Shown piece by piece: positions 43,057 through 53,825 of a stretch of 64,000 nucleotides of DNA. This DNA is from Mercurialis annua (taxonomy: Eukaryota; Streptophyta; Magnoliopsida; Malpighiales; Euphorbiaceae): assembly GCF_937616625.2 (NCBI RefSeq), contig NC_065576.1, positions 31,646,628 through 31,710,627 on the forward strand, in the 5' to 3' direction. The notes beneath the pieces are model-generated. The model was not told where the DNA came from. It saw only the letters and a list, made by a program, of their open reading frames with translations, and ran no database searches. The number at the start of each line of letters is the position of its first letter. Positions within the stretch are counted from its first letter, which is position 1. The translations under genes and the position numbers were made by a program.

Positions 43057-44000
43057 ATTAATCACTTAATCACATTGGGCTTGTACAACCCATAACTGTT
43101 TTGGGCCTGTTCTTAGTGTGCGACCCTGTAGGTTCATATAACGTTGGCAGTAGGCTCGAAATCCCTATTTCAACCCACAAGTCATAAGTGGCCTCTAGCA
43201 AGACATTATGACTATCCAAGTTATACGAATATCGACAATCCGATTTAACCATTTACAATAATATTTTAATCACTTTGTCTCTCGATATCCAGATTGAATA
43301 TAAGGCATAGTCATGTCATCCTTATAATATTCAATCATTAGTTTCTTGACTCTAAGTAGACTGAAAATGATAACTCTTTATCAATTCATTTAGCATGGCC
43401 ATGCATTTTCTTCAGTCTATCTTTTTCAAGGGGCCCATAGATATCTTACTCAAATAAATGAGGGACAAATTCCTTCTCAGTCACTCACATTTCTCACATA
43501 GTTACTTTCATATCCAATGACAATATATTTCATTATCCTGTTAAAGATAATGTAAGACTGTATCAAAATATGAAATAGCTATGTAGAAATCCATGATGAT
43601 TTCAAGGTCAAAGGATTATACTAATAGAACTGTAATGAGAATTACTTATGACAGTGATCTATGTAGTATTCTCACAGTGGGTCATCCAGTGCCTTATTTC
43701 TCAAATAGCACCTATGATTTGACTTAATATCTCATATACATGATTAGTAAAACATAATCATCAGTCAACATCATACTAGTCTCAATGTTCTATTAAGACT
43801 AGGGATAGATGGTATATATTTCTTTTATTAAACCTAAGGGTTCTACTATCAAGTTATATACTTGATGACCTTAAAAAGAATTAACCATTCAAGTATTTTA
43901 ATCATTAATATAAAATGATAAAACTTGTCAATCAATAAATAACAAAATAATAAAGTCAAAACATGGTCAAACATGATTGACCTAGTGCATATCACTAACA
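42426..44000 (-). mobile_element. LTR (probably solo, Copia-like) inserted in the hAT transposase
   Basis: The segment runs TGTTCATAACGCAGCGG... to ...GCATATCACTAACA, so on the minus strand it reads TGTTAGTGATATGC...CCGCTGCGTTATGAACA with TG/CA ends. It exactly separates the zinc-finger part from the DUF4371 part of the transposase. No internal region, PBS or ORF is seen. I do not find a clean 5-bp target duplication, so the ends could be shifted by several bases. An (AT)n tract of about 110 bases lies inside. Confidence 0.7.
42945..43054. repeat. (AT)n microsatellite
   Basis: Two long AT dinucleotide runs separated by TACGAAT. The tract can extrude as a cruciform and is probably unstable. 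Confidence 0.92.
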
Positions 44001-46290
44001 TGTTTAAACCGCCAAAACCCAAGTATCAAGGCGGTCGAGAAGTATTCACAAAAACAAGATTCAATAATTGAAAGAATGCAAGAGCTAGCTTGGGAGAACA
44101 TGTTGGAAATGTTGATAGTGACCACAATTATGCTGCGAGAAAATATAGCATATAAAAACCAACGACAAAGTGTGGAGCACATATTTACTCAGCATTCTTC
44201 TCACGCAGAGGTTGCTTATCGTACTCGATTGACAGCAGTATTGGATGTTATTCGATTCTTACTCAAACAAGGATTAGCTTTTCGAGGACATGATGAGTCG
44301 AATGATTCATTGAGTAGAGGCAACTTTCTTGAGTTACTCCAAAGGGATTGTGAGCATTATGAAGAGATTGCAAAGGTGTTAAATATTAATGCTCCAGGTA
44401 ATTTATAAATAAGATCTAATTAATTTACATTTAATAGTAATATAATTTAATTATGTCTAATTATCAAATTATTTTTTCAATGTTATAGACAATCAGATGA
44501 CTCGCCAAGTATTCAAAAAGAGATAGTGAATGCTTGTGCAGAAGAAGTGAGAACTACTATTATTAAGAATATTGGAGATCGTTTTTTCACACTCATGGTT
44601 GACGAATCCCGCGATAACTCTTTGAAAGAACAAATGGCTATTATGGTGAGATATGTTGACGATCATGGAGAAATCCTTGAGAGGTTTCTTTCAGTTGAGC
44701 ATGTAGCAGATACTTCATCACATACTTTAAAGGAAGCTATTGACAAGTTTTTTGCCAAGTATGGACTATCAATATCTAGACTGCGAGGACAAGTATACTT
44801 AATGAGAATCCTTATGCTAGGTATGTTCATTGTTTTGCTCACCAGCTTCAATTGGTAGTTATTGCAGTTGCAAAAACATTACCGATTGTAGAGACTTCAT
44901 TTAGCTATTTATCCATAATTGTTAACACTGTTGGAGCTTCCTGTAAAAGAAAAGATGCACTCAGACAAAGCCAACATGATCATATTGTCACACAATTAGA
45001 AAATGGTGAAATCTCTTCGGGAAGAGGGATGCATCAAGAGACAAGTCTTGCAAGACCTGGAGACACGAGGTGGGGTTCTCATTACCGTACGGTACTGCGT
45101 ATATTGGCGATGTGGCCTTCAGTAATGGAAGTGCTTGGATATGTTCATGATGATGCAATTGGTTCAAAGGATAGAGGTGCAGCTTTGGGTTTGCTTGAGC
45201 GAATGGAAAATTTTGAATTCGTGTTCACCTTGCGCCGTTTAGCCGATTTCTTGCGTAAGCTGTCTGGATCGGAGACAATCATTTTCTAGATTTAATGCTC
45301 TGAAATTGCGTCGTTTAGCCGATTTTTATCCAGAAGATTTTCTGCATTTGATTTGACGATGTTAAGCGATCAATTGGATATATACATATATGATGTGAGG
45401 CAAAGGGCTGATTTTGTTGAACTTGTGGGAATCGGACAACTTGCAAAGAAGCTGGTGGAAACAGAGAAGTACTTGATTTATCCTCTTATTTATCGATTGA
45501 TAGAATTAGCATTGGTTTTACCAGTTGCAACTGCTTCAGTTGAAAGGACATTTTCAGCAATGAATATTATCAAGACTGATTTGCGTAACAAAATGGGGGA
45601 TGAGTTTTTGAGCGACAGTTTATCATGTTATATTGAAAAAACAATTTTTTTGAAGATTGATAACGAGCCCATTCTACAGCGCTTTCAAGCTATGTAGACC
45701 CGGAGAATGCAATTGCCTTGTATTTATCGAAATTAATGTAAGTAATATCTATTGTTTGTAATTTTATTACATATTTTTATGCAAATGAATTTATTTACTA
45801 CGTGTTATTTAGCCCGAACTGAAATAAATTCCTGGATCCGCCACTGATTACAAACTTTACATATTTTCTCATTTTAATCACGCAGTTTAAATTTTCTCAT
45901 TTTCATGCACAAATTACCATTTTTTCTCAAATTCATGCACAATGCTGAGGTGGCACTCATTCATTGGTGTAAAATGACCTCCACCTCAGCGAATTACACC
46001 AATGGAGCCGTGACACTTCAGCACCGTGCATGAATTTAAGAAAAAGTGATAGTTCGTGCATGAAAATGGGAAAATTTAAATTGTGTGATTAAAATGAGAA
46101 AACATGTAAAGTTGGTGAATTTTTATAACATTAACCCTAAATATTATAGAATTAAATTTCAAGCATATTCTAAATAATAATCTTATTCTATTTGGTTGTG
46201 TTGTCCATGTGAACCATCTACTACAATTTTATATATTTTTATTTTTATTAGGTAATTTTTTAAAATAAAGTTCTTTAATAAAATTATTAG

Positions 46291-46465
46291 AATAATTATA
46301 CAATGCAACGGTTGCACCACGTCATTCGTGCAACAAATCAATGAGGCGTTAGTCATGTGCAAATGTTTAATGATTAAAAAAATATAAAAATTCCCTATTG
46401 CAAATGATTATTGGCTTATTGTAAAAATGACGTGTCATATGCGCTGTGTAGAATAAACCCTCAAA
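46291..46465 (-). mobile_element. MITE, inverted relative of 24595-24748
   Basis: AATAATTATACAATGCAACG...GAATAAACCC is the reverse complement relative of the MITE at 24.6 kb, sharing the CAACGGTTGCACCACGTCAT end, the GAGGCGTTAGTCATGTGCAA core and the ATTGGCTTATTGTAAAAATG segment. Confidence 0.65.
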
Positions 46466-46789
46466 TTATTAAGGTGGTTTTATGATAGAAATTATAATTT
46501 GACTTATAACTGAGTTTTAATAAGATTAATATATATAAAATATTAATTAATAATTTTTATTATGTGGCTTGAGATAATAACATATATGGTTTAATTACTA
46601 GATCATAATTACATTCAATTAAAAGGGAATCACAATTCAATAATCGAACAAAATGTGAGTTTAATTTTTCTAATATGAATATCCATTGAAGCTTCACCTA
46701 GCAAAAAGCCAAAACATATGGTCTTGCCCTCACAGTCTTCTTATAAAGCAGCTTGTTAATTGATTTATTTCAAAATGTGGTATATACTA

Positions 46790-48143
46790 GGCTTAATCAC
46801 CAAAAAAATGCCAAACCTATACGTTTTGTGTCAATTATAGCCAAACCTTTAAAAATCACCAGATTTAGCCAAACCTTATATGTTCTGTTTCTTTTTTAGC
46901 CATTTTTGAATCGAACCGGTTTTTTATGACACCGTGCCATCCACGTCACCGCCAACTAAGCAATTGGCTGACATGGCAGCTGAAATATTTAAATAAGGTT
47001 TGGCTATAACTGACACAAAAGAAATAGGTTTGGTATTTTTAGGTGAATAAACCAAATTTTAAAATCAAACCAATTTTTAAATTTTAATTAGTAAATTAAT
47101 TATAATATTTATAAAATTTATTTATATTTAAAAATAATTAATATTTCCTATTTAATACTAATTAAAATTAATTTCAATTTTTTATTAAACCTAATTAAAT
47201 CTAATAAATTTATATTATAATATATTTCATGAATATGTAATTAAATAAATGAATTAATGTATTATTTAGTAATTAATGTTGAATTAAATTTGGTGAAAGT
47301 GTTTAATGTTCATGATGATTTTGAACTTGATTTATTATTTTAATGTTTTGTTATGACTGGATTTAGGTAATAAATAAAATAGTTATGCGTAAATTAAGGT
47401 AAGTTTTTGGCTATGCCGAATAAAATAACATATGCGTTTATGCTTATAAACATCATGATATATATTGATTACATCACAATGAGCTTCCCTCGTCCTTTAA
47501 ATAAGCAGTCTGTTTAGTGATTATTTTTATGTTTATGTGTGTATAGTTGAATTATGAACACTGTCTTATGTTTGTTGTGTATGTTACTCTCAGATTATTC
47601 GTCGGAAGACGAACAATTGGGTCTCAAACGGCGGCAGTGTCAACGAACCAACGACGGAATTTTTTTAAAAAAATTAAGATGAAAATGACATTTTTTGTAT
47701 TTAATAGAATTTAAATTAATTATATATCCATCAAATATGTAAAAAAAATTATTAGAATTAATTAAATTTAGTAAAAAAATAGATTAATTTTAATTAGCGT
47801 TAAATAAAAATATTATTTTTTAAATGTATATGAATTTTATTATAATATAATTAATCATTTAATTTTTTAAGTTTAAAATTAGTTTTATTCACCAAAAAAT
47901 ACCAAAACTATGCATTTTGTGTCAGTTATAGCCAAACCTTATTTAAATATTTCAGCTGTCATGCCAGCCAATTGCTTAGTTGGCGGTGACGTGGACGACA
48001 CTGTGTCAGAAAAACCGGTTCGATTCAAAAATGGCTAAAAAAGAAACAGAACATATAAGGTTTGGCTAAATCTGGTGATTTTTAAAGGTTTGGCTATAAT
48101 TGACACAAAACGTATAGGTTTGGTATTTTTTGGTGATTAAGCC
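46790..48143. mobile_element. Mutator-type element with 260-bp inverted arms, each arm itself palindromic
   Basis: Perfect 9-bp duplication TATATACTA (46781-46789, 48144-48152). Left arm 46790-47052 and right arm about 47884-48143 are inverted copies. Each arm begins GGCTTAATCACC and ends with the inverse-type GGTGAATAAACC, so each arm looks like a complete MITE. Between them is about 830 bp of AT-rich DNA without an ORF. It could be a long-TIR element or two MITEs mobilised together with the DNA between them. Confidence 0.92.
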
Positions 48144-48152
48144 TATATACTA

Positions 48153-48559
48153 TTGTTTCCACTTAGCGAAAATTGAAATACAATTGCTATTATAATTTTT
48201 CGGATTTGTCTTTCTTTTCGATTGAGGAAGCAGATTTAAATTAAAAAGCTTAACTTCTCAAAGTAATTATCAAATTTTTGTAAAATTAAAATTGATGTCT
48301 AATATTTCGAAAGAGATAATTTAAAAGTGAAAATCATAAAGAAAAAATCATAATTAAAAAATTAAAAATAGATAGTTTAAATAAGATATGAACTAATAAG
48401 AATGTTCTAGCAAAATTATTTATTAATACTATTTCATAATATTAGTTAATTGTTTTATCTAAATTACGAAATCATGAGAATGTTTCTTTGGTTTTCTCAA
48501 TTATATAAGTATATATATAATTTATTAAATAATAGATTTAACAATATATGAAAAATATG
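48153..48559. other. AT-rich spacer
   Basis: No gene, RNA or clear element recognised. It leads into the AT-rich repeat family. Confidence 0.5.
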
Positions 48560-50194
48560 AAAAAAAATTCATAATATGCAGACTAATAAAATAAAAATCT
48601 CTTTTCATGTTAATAATAGAATATTTGATAATACTGATGATCTCATTTATTTAATAATAACTTTTATATTAGATAAAAATTAAATAAAGTACACTGTTAA
48701 AATCATAAAAATTAAATTAATTTTTTTTATAATATGTGAATTTGTCAAAATTTTAGATTAATTTTATTTTTTTAAATATTAACGTACGAAAAAATAAATG
48801 ATTTGTAGAGATTATAAATTAATATTATTGGACCAAGTCTTTTTGATCTCTTCAATTTTGACTTTTAACAATTAATTTAAAGGTTATAATATTATTTATT
48901 AGTGTGTAGAAACCTATTAAAATTATTGTGGAGCGATTCGGAAGTTTCTAGTGAGAATCAAAAAATTTAATTATTTCAGATTCAGAAGTTTTTCGCGCCC
49001 GCTACCTTCAGTTTGTCGCGGGCGCGACGCATTAGAAACAGGCGCTACTCAAGTCCTCAGTGGGCGCGACTTAGGTTCACTTCATTAGTCGCGGGCGCGA
49101 CTCATATGGATAGCGGGCGCGACCTTCCTAACCATTGCAATCCTCAACGGTCATATTTGAATGACCCAGTGAAGAGGTGCCATGTGGCACTTAACCGTTC
49201 ATTTTTCAGAAGTCTTCAAAGGTCGTGGGCGTTACTCAGTGCTTTTCAACACAATTTTGAGCTTTCTTCTAAAAGACTTAAAGGCGTGTTGTTGGGGTTA
49301 TAAATACCCCTAATCTACCACATTTATTTGGTTAGACATTTTATCAACAAACAACGATTACAAACATTCAATTCTCTTATATAAACATTTATCGTGCATC
49401 AATTTGTATTGATTGTTTTTCATTTTTTTATTGATCATCAATTATTTGATTAATCATTTTGTGTTTGTAAGTTTGTGATTAACCTTGAAAAATTACTTTG
49501 TGAGTTTAAAATTAGCTCTAGATTTTTTTTTTGTATTAGTTAGTGTTTAGCTTTAAAACACATTTTTAGTGGATTATTAAAATCTCAATTTTTGATTGAG
49601 TAGTGGACTAAGACCGAGTTGTGATCCGAACCACTCTAAATTCCTTGTGTCTTTCTTCTATCTCTAAACCTCTTTAATTTTTAAAATACCTTATTCACCC
49701 CCCTCTAAGGTAGCATTTGAAATTTCAAATATATATATTAAACAATTAAAATATAGAGATTATGAGTTAATATAGATTAGAGCACTATAATATGTATAGA
49801 TTAGAAGTTAATATAAATTAGAACACTTATTGAAATAAATATAATTTAAATAAGTGATTCCAAAAAAGTAAAAACTGATGAGAATGTTCTATTTGGTGAG
49901 AATTAATGAGAAAATTCTATTTGCTGAGAATTAATGAGAAAATATCTTTTCATGTAAATATTACATTATTTAAAAATACTGACGATCTCTGATATTAATA
50001 CTTTTTTAATAATAATTTTTATATTAGGTAAATAAATAAAATAAAGTATAATATTAAAATCATAAAAATTAAATAAATATTTTTTATAACATGTGAATTT
50101 GTCAAAATGTTAGACTAATTTTATTTTTTAAAGATTAATATTCAATAAAGAAATGATTTGTAGAGATTATAAATCAATATATATTAACACTATA
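48560..50194. repeat. AT-rich repeat family, second locus, split by an LTR
   Basis: Segments 48560-48827 and 49740-50194 share TGTGAATTTGTCAAAAT, TTTGTAGAGATTATAAAT and GATTAGAAGTTAATATAAAT with the 23.3-23.9 kb block. The family also has AGAAAATTCTATTTGCTGAG in both places (23955 and 49910). Function and class unknown. Confidence 0.6.
48828..49735 (+). mobile_element. Copia-like LTR (solo or fragment)
   Basis: TTGGACCAAGTC... to ...CCCCCCTCTAAGGTAGC, containing a good TATA box with context GGTTATAAATACCCC near 49297, as in a promoter-bearing LTR. TATTA stands on both sides (48823-48827, 49736-49740), but the ends are not TG/CA, so boundaries are tentative. The promoter-proximal part is unusually CpG-rich, with several GCGGGCGCGAC words in both orientations (48995-49125). 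The frame at 49013-49303 is a by-product of this and is not a gene. Confidence 0.55.
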
Positions 50195-50539
50195 GCCAAT
50201 GATCTCTAGCTTAGTTGGCTAAGGAGTGAGGCATAAGTCTCAAGGGGCATGGGTTCGAACCCCCTTGCGGACAAAAAGGAAGAAAAAAAAGAAGAAGATT
50301 TATGGAGAGGACATCTGGAGAAGGCTCACACGTCAGAAGCGTCAGAAGCAGCGGCTACGGCATCATTCCGTCATATTGGCGAGCTCGGCGATGCATTCAA
50401 CGTAAACGGTGTGGATGACGTGAGTGGCGGATTTGCACATATTTGTAAAAAGGGTAGTATGTATATATATACCTTTGTTTGTAGCTTTGTAACTTTGTTT
50501 GTAGTAATAGTATGTAATATCTATCTCTGTTAAAAAAAA
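50195..50539 (+). mobile_element. tRNA-derived SINE, full length
   Basis: Box A TAGCTTAGTTGG (50207-50218) and box B GGTTCGAACCC (50252-50262) form an internal pol III promoter with tRNA spacing. A unique body follows and the 3' end is TTAAAAAAAA. Target duplications ATATTAACACTATA (50181-50194) and ATATTAACACCATA (50540-50553) differ at one base. It landed in the AT-rich repeat family. The long frame inside it is not a gene. Confidence 0.92.
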
Positions 50540-50553
50540 ATATTAACACCATA

Positions 50554-51820
50554 AAGTGCCGAGATTAAAAGTTGTTTACACCACCCAAAAAGTACTTATA
50601 TGGACTAATTCGGGTTTTTGAGTCCAAAAATCTATTAATTATTCTTTTATTTTTATTTGTCATTATTTAGCCTAGTATTTAGCCTAATAAGAGATTCTAT
50701 CTCATTAGAATATGTTTTCTTTAAGGGTTTGTCCCCTATAAATAGTTAACTTTAAGTTTGTATTGTAGACAATTCAAATTATCAATCAAAAACAAACTTC
50801 AAAGCCCTGTATTTTTCTATCCCCAACCCCCGCGGTTGATTAACTTAGGAGTAGCAATAGTTCAAATATTAATCTCGCCTGGATTTCTTAATCTCCAGAT
50901 TAATGTTTTAATTTAGATAAATCAAACCCTATTCAACTTTTCGGACAGAACCGGTTAAAGCATCGAGCCACACAATATCCATCAATAAATTCAAAGATTC
51001 GAGTATGGAAATATTTCCACGCGAATATCTTTTGGCGACTCCACTGCGGACGCGTTTATGGTGAGCACAAAAACTAGAACGACGAAGGAAAGTTATAGGT
51101 GCACTCGTTAACATATCCGAGTCTAATCCGAAGTAGGTCGCACATCATCAGGCGATTCAAACTCAGGCTTGGAGGCGATCATGACAAAGGGTGACAAGTC
51201 AGGCTACAGCTGCTTGGGGACCTACGAACCCCCCGCCGGAACAATGATTGTCGGGTTACAGCTGCTTGGGGACCAACGCACCCCCTGCTGGAACAACGAC
51301 TGTCGACCTCAGAGTCAATCATTCGAACCAAGTACATGAAGAGGAGACAAATGACTATGTCCGCTACCTGCCTCCCACTCACCCCTCAAGGTCACGTGCC
51401 GATTTCATAAGTGTGATGAGATAGCCCAAAAAATCGGCGGGTACTTAATGGGCAATGAATCAGATGGGTGAGGCCATCAAAACAATGATGAAGGGTCACA
51501 CGATCATCCAAAGGGAGATAAAGGCGGATCCCGGTAGCTTAATAAATGTTCATGAAATCATTGGCGAAAGTCTTGTCGGGGCGATGTATTGTCGAGACTG
51601 TCAATAGAGTGGCCGAGTTGCCCCAAACATCGAATATATTTGGAGTACAGGGGGTATCGGCCAAACAAGGGCATCAACCCAACAGGTTCGGCATTAAAAA
51701 TGGGTCAATGAGTATTTTAACTCACTTGTATTCCGAGTCTTCATATAGGGGTGTGTGTGATGGGTACTTGAGGGTGGGTCGTTTTTCTCTCTATTCTTCC
51801 TTCTTCTCGGCCTTACTTTC
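50554..51820 (+). mobile_element. Gypsy LTR plus primer site and decayed gag fragment
   Basis: The region 50554-51030 has LTR character, with CCTATAAATAG at about 50736 as TATA box. It is followed by TTGGCGACTCCACTGCGGA (51032-51050), close to the tRNA-Arg-type primer site of Ogre/Tat elements. After it, 51051-51820 has no intact frame; short stretches look like decayed gag leader. No partner LTR is in the window. The right boundary with the minus-strand element at 51821 is not clear. Confidence 0.5.
51204..51307. repeat. 52-bp tandem duplication in the gypsy leader
   Basis: Two copies starting at 51204 and 51256 share TACAGCTGCTTGGGGACC and a C-rich segment, with several substitutions. Confidence 0.8.
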
Positions 51821-52534
51821 TTAAAGGTCCACAACGGACTCGTCGTAGCATTTCTTGGCTATATTTTGTTCTCCTCTTATCGTCACCAATCCTTTTTCAG
51901 TTGGTATTTTCATTGTCAGTGCTCTTATGCTAGTTATTGCAGCTGAATCGTGGAGGAAAGGTCTTCCAAGGATGGCGTTGTATGTTAGCTCCATGTCCAC
52001 TATGTTGAATAGTGACATGACCTTTTTGTTGATTCCTCTCTCTGGATCGATTATGACTTCCAGCGTGACTGCTCCTAGTGGATTGATGGAGGGGCCGCTG
52101 AGTCCTGATAGTGGGATTGGGACTCTACGCAACCTTGATGCGGTTCCTCCAAGCATCTTGTATGCAAAATTTGTCATGAGATTTACAACACTTCCTTCAT
52201 CAATTAGGATTCGCTCCATGTTCCAGTTCTCAACGATAGTAGTCACTACCAAGGCATCGTTGTGGGGCGCTTTCACATGCTCGTAGTCTTCAACATCGAA
52301 GATTACTGGTGGCATGTGGGTCTCTCTGATGTTCATCACCTTTTTTCTTTGCTTTCTTCTAATTGTTGAGCTGCTATGTCCTCCTCTATTGATCATATGA
52401 ATGGTTCCGAGTATTTTCGATGGCCGTTCGTCTTCCTTCTCTTTTCCTTTGTCGTCTCTGCTTCTTTTTTCTCCTTTATCGTTGCTTTTCATTTTGTGAC
52501 CTACAAACTTCCTTAGTTCGCCTGTATCTATCAT
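51821..52534 (-). pseudogene. Second Tat-type element: protease region
   Basis: The 237-residue frame contains V-I-F-D-V-E-D-Y, R-I-L-I-D-E-G-S-V-V-N-L-M and Y-N-A-I-L-G-R-P-F-L, matching the protease at 39029. It stops at 51821 without any following RT, so the element is truncated on this side. The active-site D-E-G-S is shared with the first copy. Confidence 0.85.
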
Positions 52535-53825
52535 GCTCTCGATTTCGACTTTCAGATCTCAGCAACTGTCCGTCTCGTGCCCATAATCTTCGTGGAATGT
52601 GCAATATTTTCTTGTGTCTCTGATTTCAGCTTTCATCTTTGGTGGCACATTCTTGACATTCTCTTTGATCCACATGAGGATATTAGTTCGGCTGGTATTC
52701 AGTGCTGTGAAGTTGTTTTCATCGTCTCGGGGGTCGTACCTTGATTCGTACCTTTATTGGGGGTCGAATCGTCTATTCTCTTATGGCCTTCCTCTTCTAT
52801 CTTCTAATTTTGACTTCGATTTTTCCTTGGATTTTTCTTTCGACTCTTTTCCCTTTGCCTCTTTTTCGCGAATCGCCCTTCGTCCCTCATTTAATTCGAA
52901 GTATTTTAGGGTTATGCCCATGAGGTTTGAGAAAGTCGTGGGTTTATTAACTAGCAGCTTATCCACTAGCTTGCTGAATCGTGTTCCTTCCCGCAATGCT
53001 TCGATCGCCATGTCGACATTTAGATTATCTATTTTCATAGCTTGCTTGTTGAATCGCTCGATGTAGCTTCTCAGTGTTTCTTCTTCCTCTTGAATGCACG
53101 ACCTCAAAATGCTTGTGGTTGTTTTTGCCGGTATATTTGTGAGGTATCTGTTGAGAAATTCTGTTGATAGCGAGGCAAAGCTTTTGATTGATCCTCGTTT
53201 TAGCTTGTTGTACCACCTTTGGGCGGTACCTGTGAGAGTGGTTGGGAATACTCGGCACAGAATTGCGTCTGACACGCTTAGTAGCCCCATAGTGGCTGTG
53301 AATCTGGAAGTATGGTCTCGTGGATCTCCTTCTCCATTGAAGGTTGGCAAAACCGGCAGCTTCATATTGTAAGGAATTGTTTCCTCCTTTATTTCAGGTG
53401 AAAAGGGTGATCCCTTCAGCCTGAGGTCGTCTATGTTAAGCTCTTCAGATTTCAATTTTTTGAGTGCTTTGGCTATTTTCTCCTCTAGGTCTTCTTCTAC
53501 TACGTATGTGGCTTTGCTCTTTTATGGCGATTCTGAGGATTTGCCTTCCCTTTCCGGGTGTTTTTTCTTCGGTTGCTCTTTTCCTGCGTCTGTGTCCTGT
53601 CTTTTACTCTTGGATGGTGCGTCTTCTCTTTCTTTCTCCCTTCGCTCTTCTCTTTTCGAATTGAGCCCGCTTCGGGCATCATCCTGGTTTGCATCATTTC
53701 TGGGTGAGTTTCTTTTGGGGTTTGCTCGTCGGAGTCGTCTCTTCCATCTACTCGACTTTCTGGGCGTTCTTCTTCGTTCCTGGTCTCATCTTCTCGCTGA
53801 TTTCTTTCGTTTCTTCCTTCGTTTC
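52535..53825 (-). pseudogene. Second Tat-type element: gag
   Basis: Frame 52781-53455 encodes a typical retrotransposon gag capsid region: F-N-G-E-G-D-P-R-D-H, A-Q-R-W-Y-N-K-L, F-L-N-R-Y-L-T-N-I, and E-E-E-T-L-R-S-Y-I-E-R-F-N, followed by a K/E-rich tail. A highly charged N-terminal region lies in another frame at 53500-53825. The gene is cut at 53825 by LTR A, and its start and 5' LTR are not seen in the window. Confidence 0.88.

Larger units (their letters stand above)
42062..45697 (+). pseudogene. hAT transposase (TTF-type zinc finger, DUF4371, hAT C-terminal dimerisation), broken
   Basis: From the ATG at 42062 come M-D-K-Y-V-I-R-T-P, then after a frameshift near 42150 the TTF zinc-finger region (R-A-Y-V-L-K-G-P-C-Q-P, W-L-E-Y-S, C-L-W-C-Y-L). 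After the inserted LTR, 44000-44400 gives the DUF4371 region with a TGA and a frameshift near 44145, ending in F-R-G-H-D-E-S and a short intron-like gap (about 44397-44488). Then come F-F-T-L-M-V-D-E-S-R-D, an internal deletion after R-G-Q, H-C-F-A-H-Q-L-Q-L, P-G-D-T-R-W-G-S-H-Y, another large deletion, and the C-terminal dimerisation block with A-T-A-S-V-E-R-T-F-S. Multiple breaks mean no activity. Confidence 0.9.
41197..45846 (+). mobile_element. hAT transposon (4650 bp) with decayed transposase
   Basis: The ends CAGGGGCGGATCTAG and (inverse of the right end) CAGTGGCGGATCCAG differ at two of 15 positions. The 8-bp duplication ATTACAAA is perfect (41189-41196, 45847-45854). The interior holds a transposase pseudogene of the TTF-zinc-finger/hAT-C type, interrupted by an LTR at 42426-44000. 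The 5' part contains twin AACGACGTCGTTT motifs near 41371 and 41420. Confidence 0.95.
41170..46137. mobile_element. Mutator-type MITE split by a hAT element
   Basis: The arms are GGGTTAATATC...(41170-41196 plus 45855 on) and the inverse ending ...TTAACCC at 46137. They pair over about 140 bases (ACTTTACATATTTTCTCATT and the mirrored copy). Nine-base flanks TAAATTTTA (41161-41169) and TAAATATTA (46138-46146) differ at one base. Without the hAT it would be about 310 bp. The core contains a CTGAGGTGG/CCACCTCAG palindrome. Confidence 0.88.

Noticed and set aside
50249..50533. 94-codon ORF
   Set aside because: It lies wholly inside the SINE, starting in box B.
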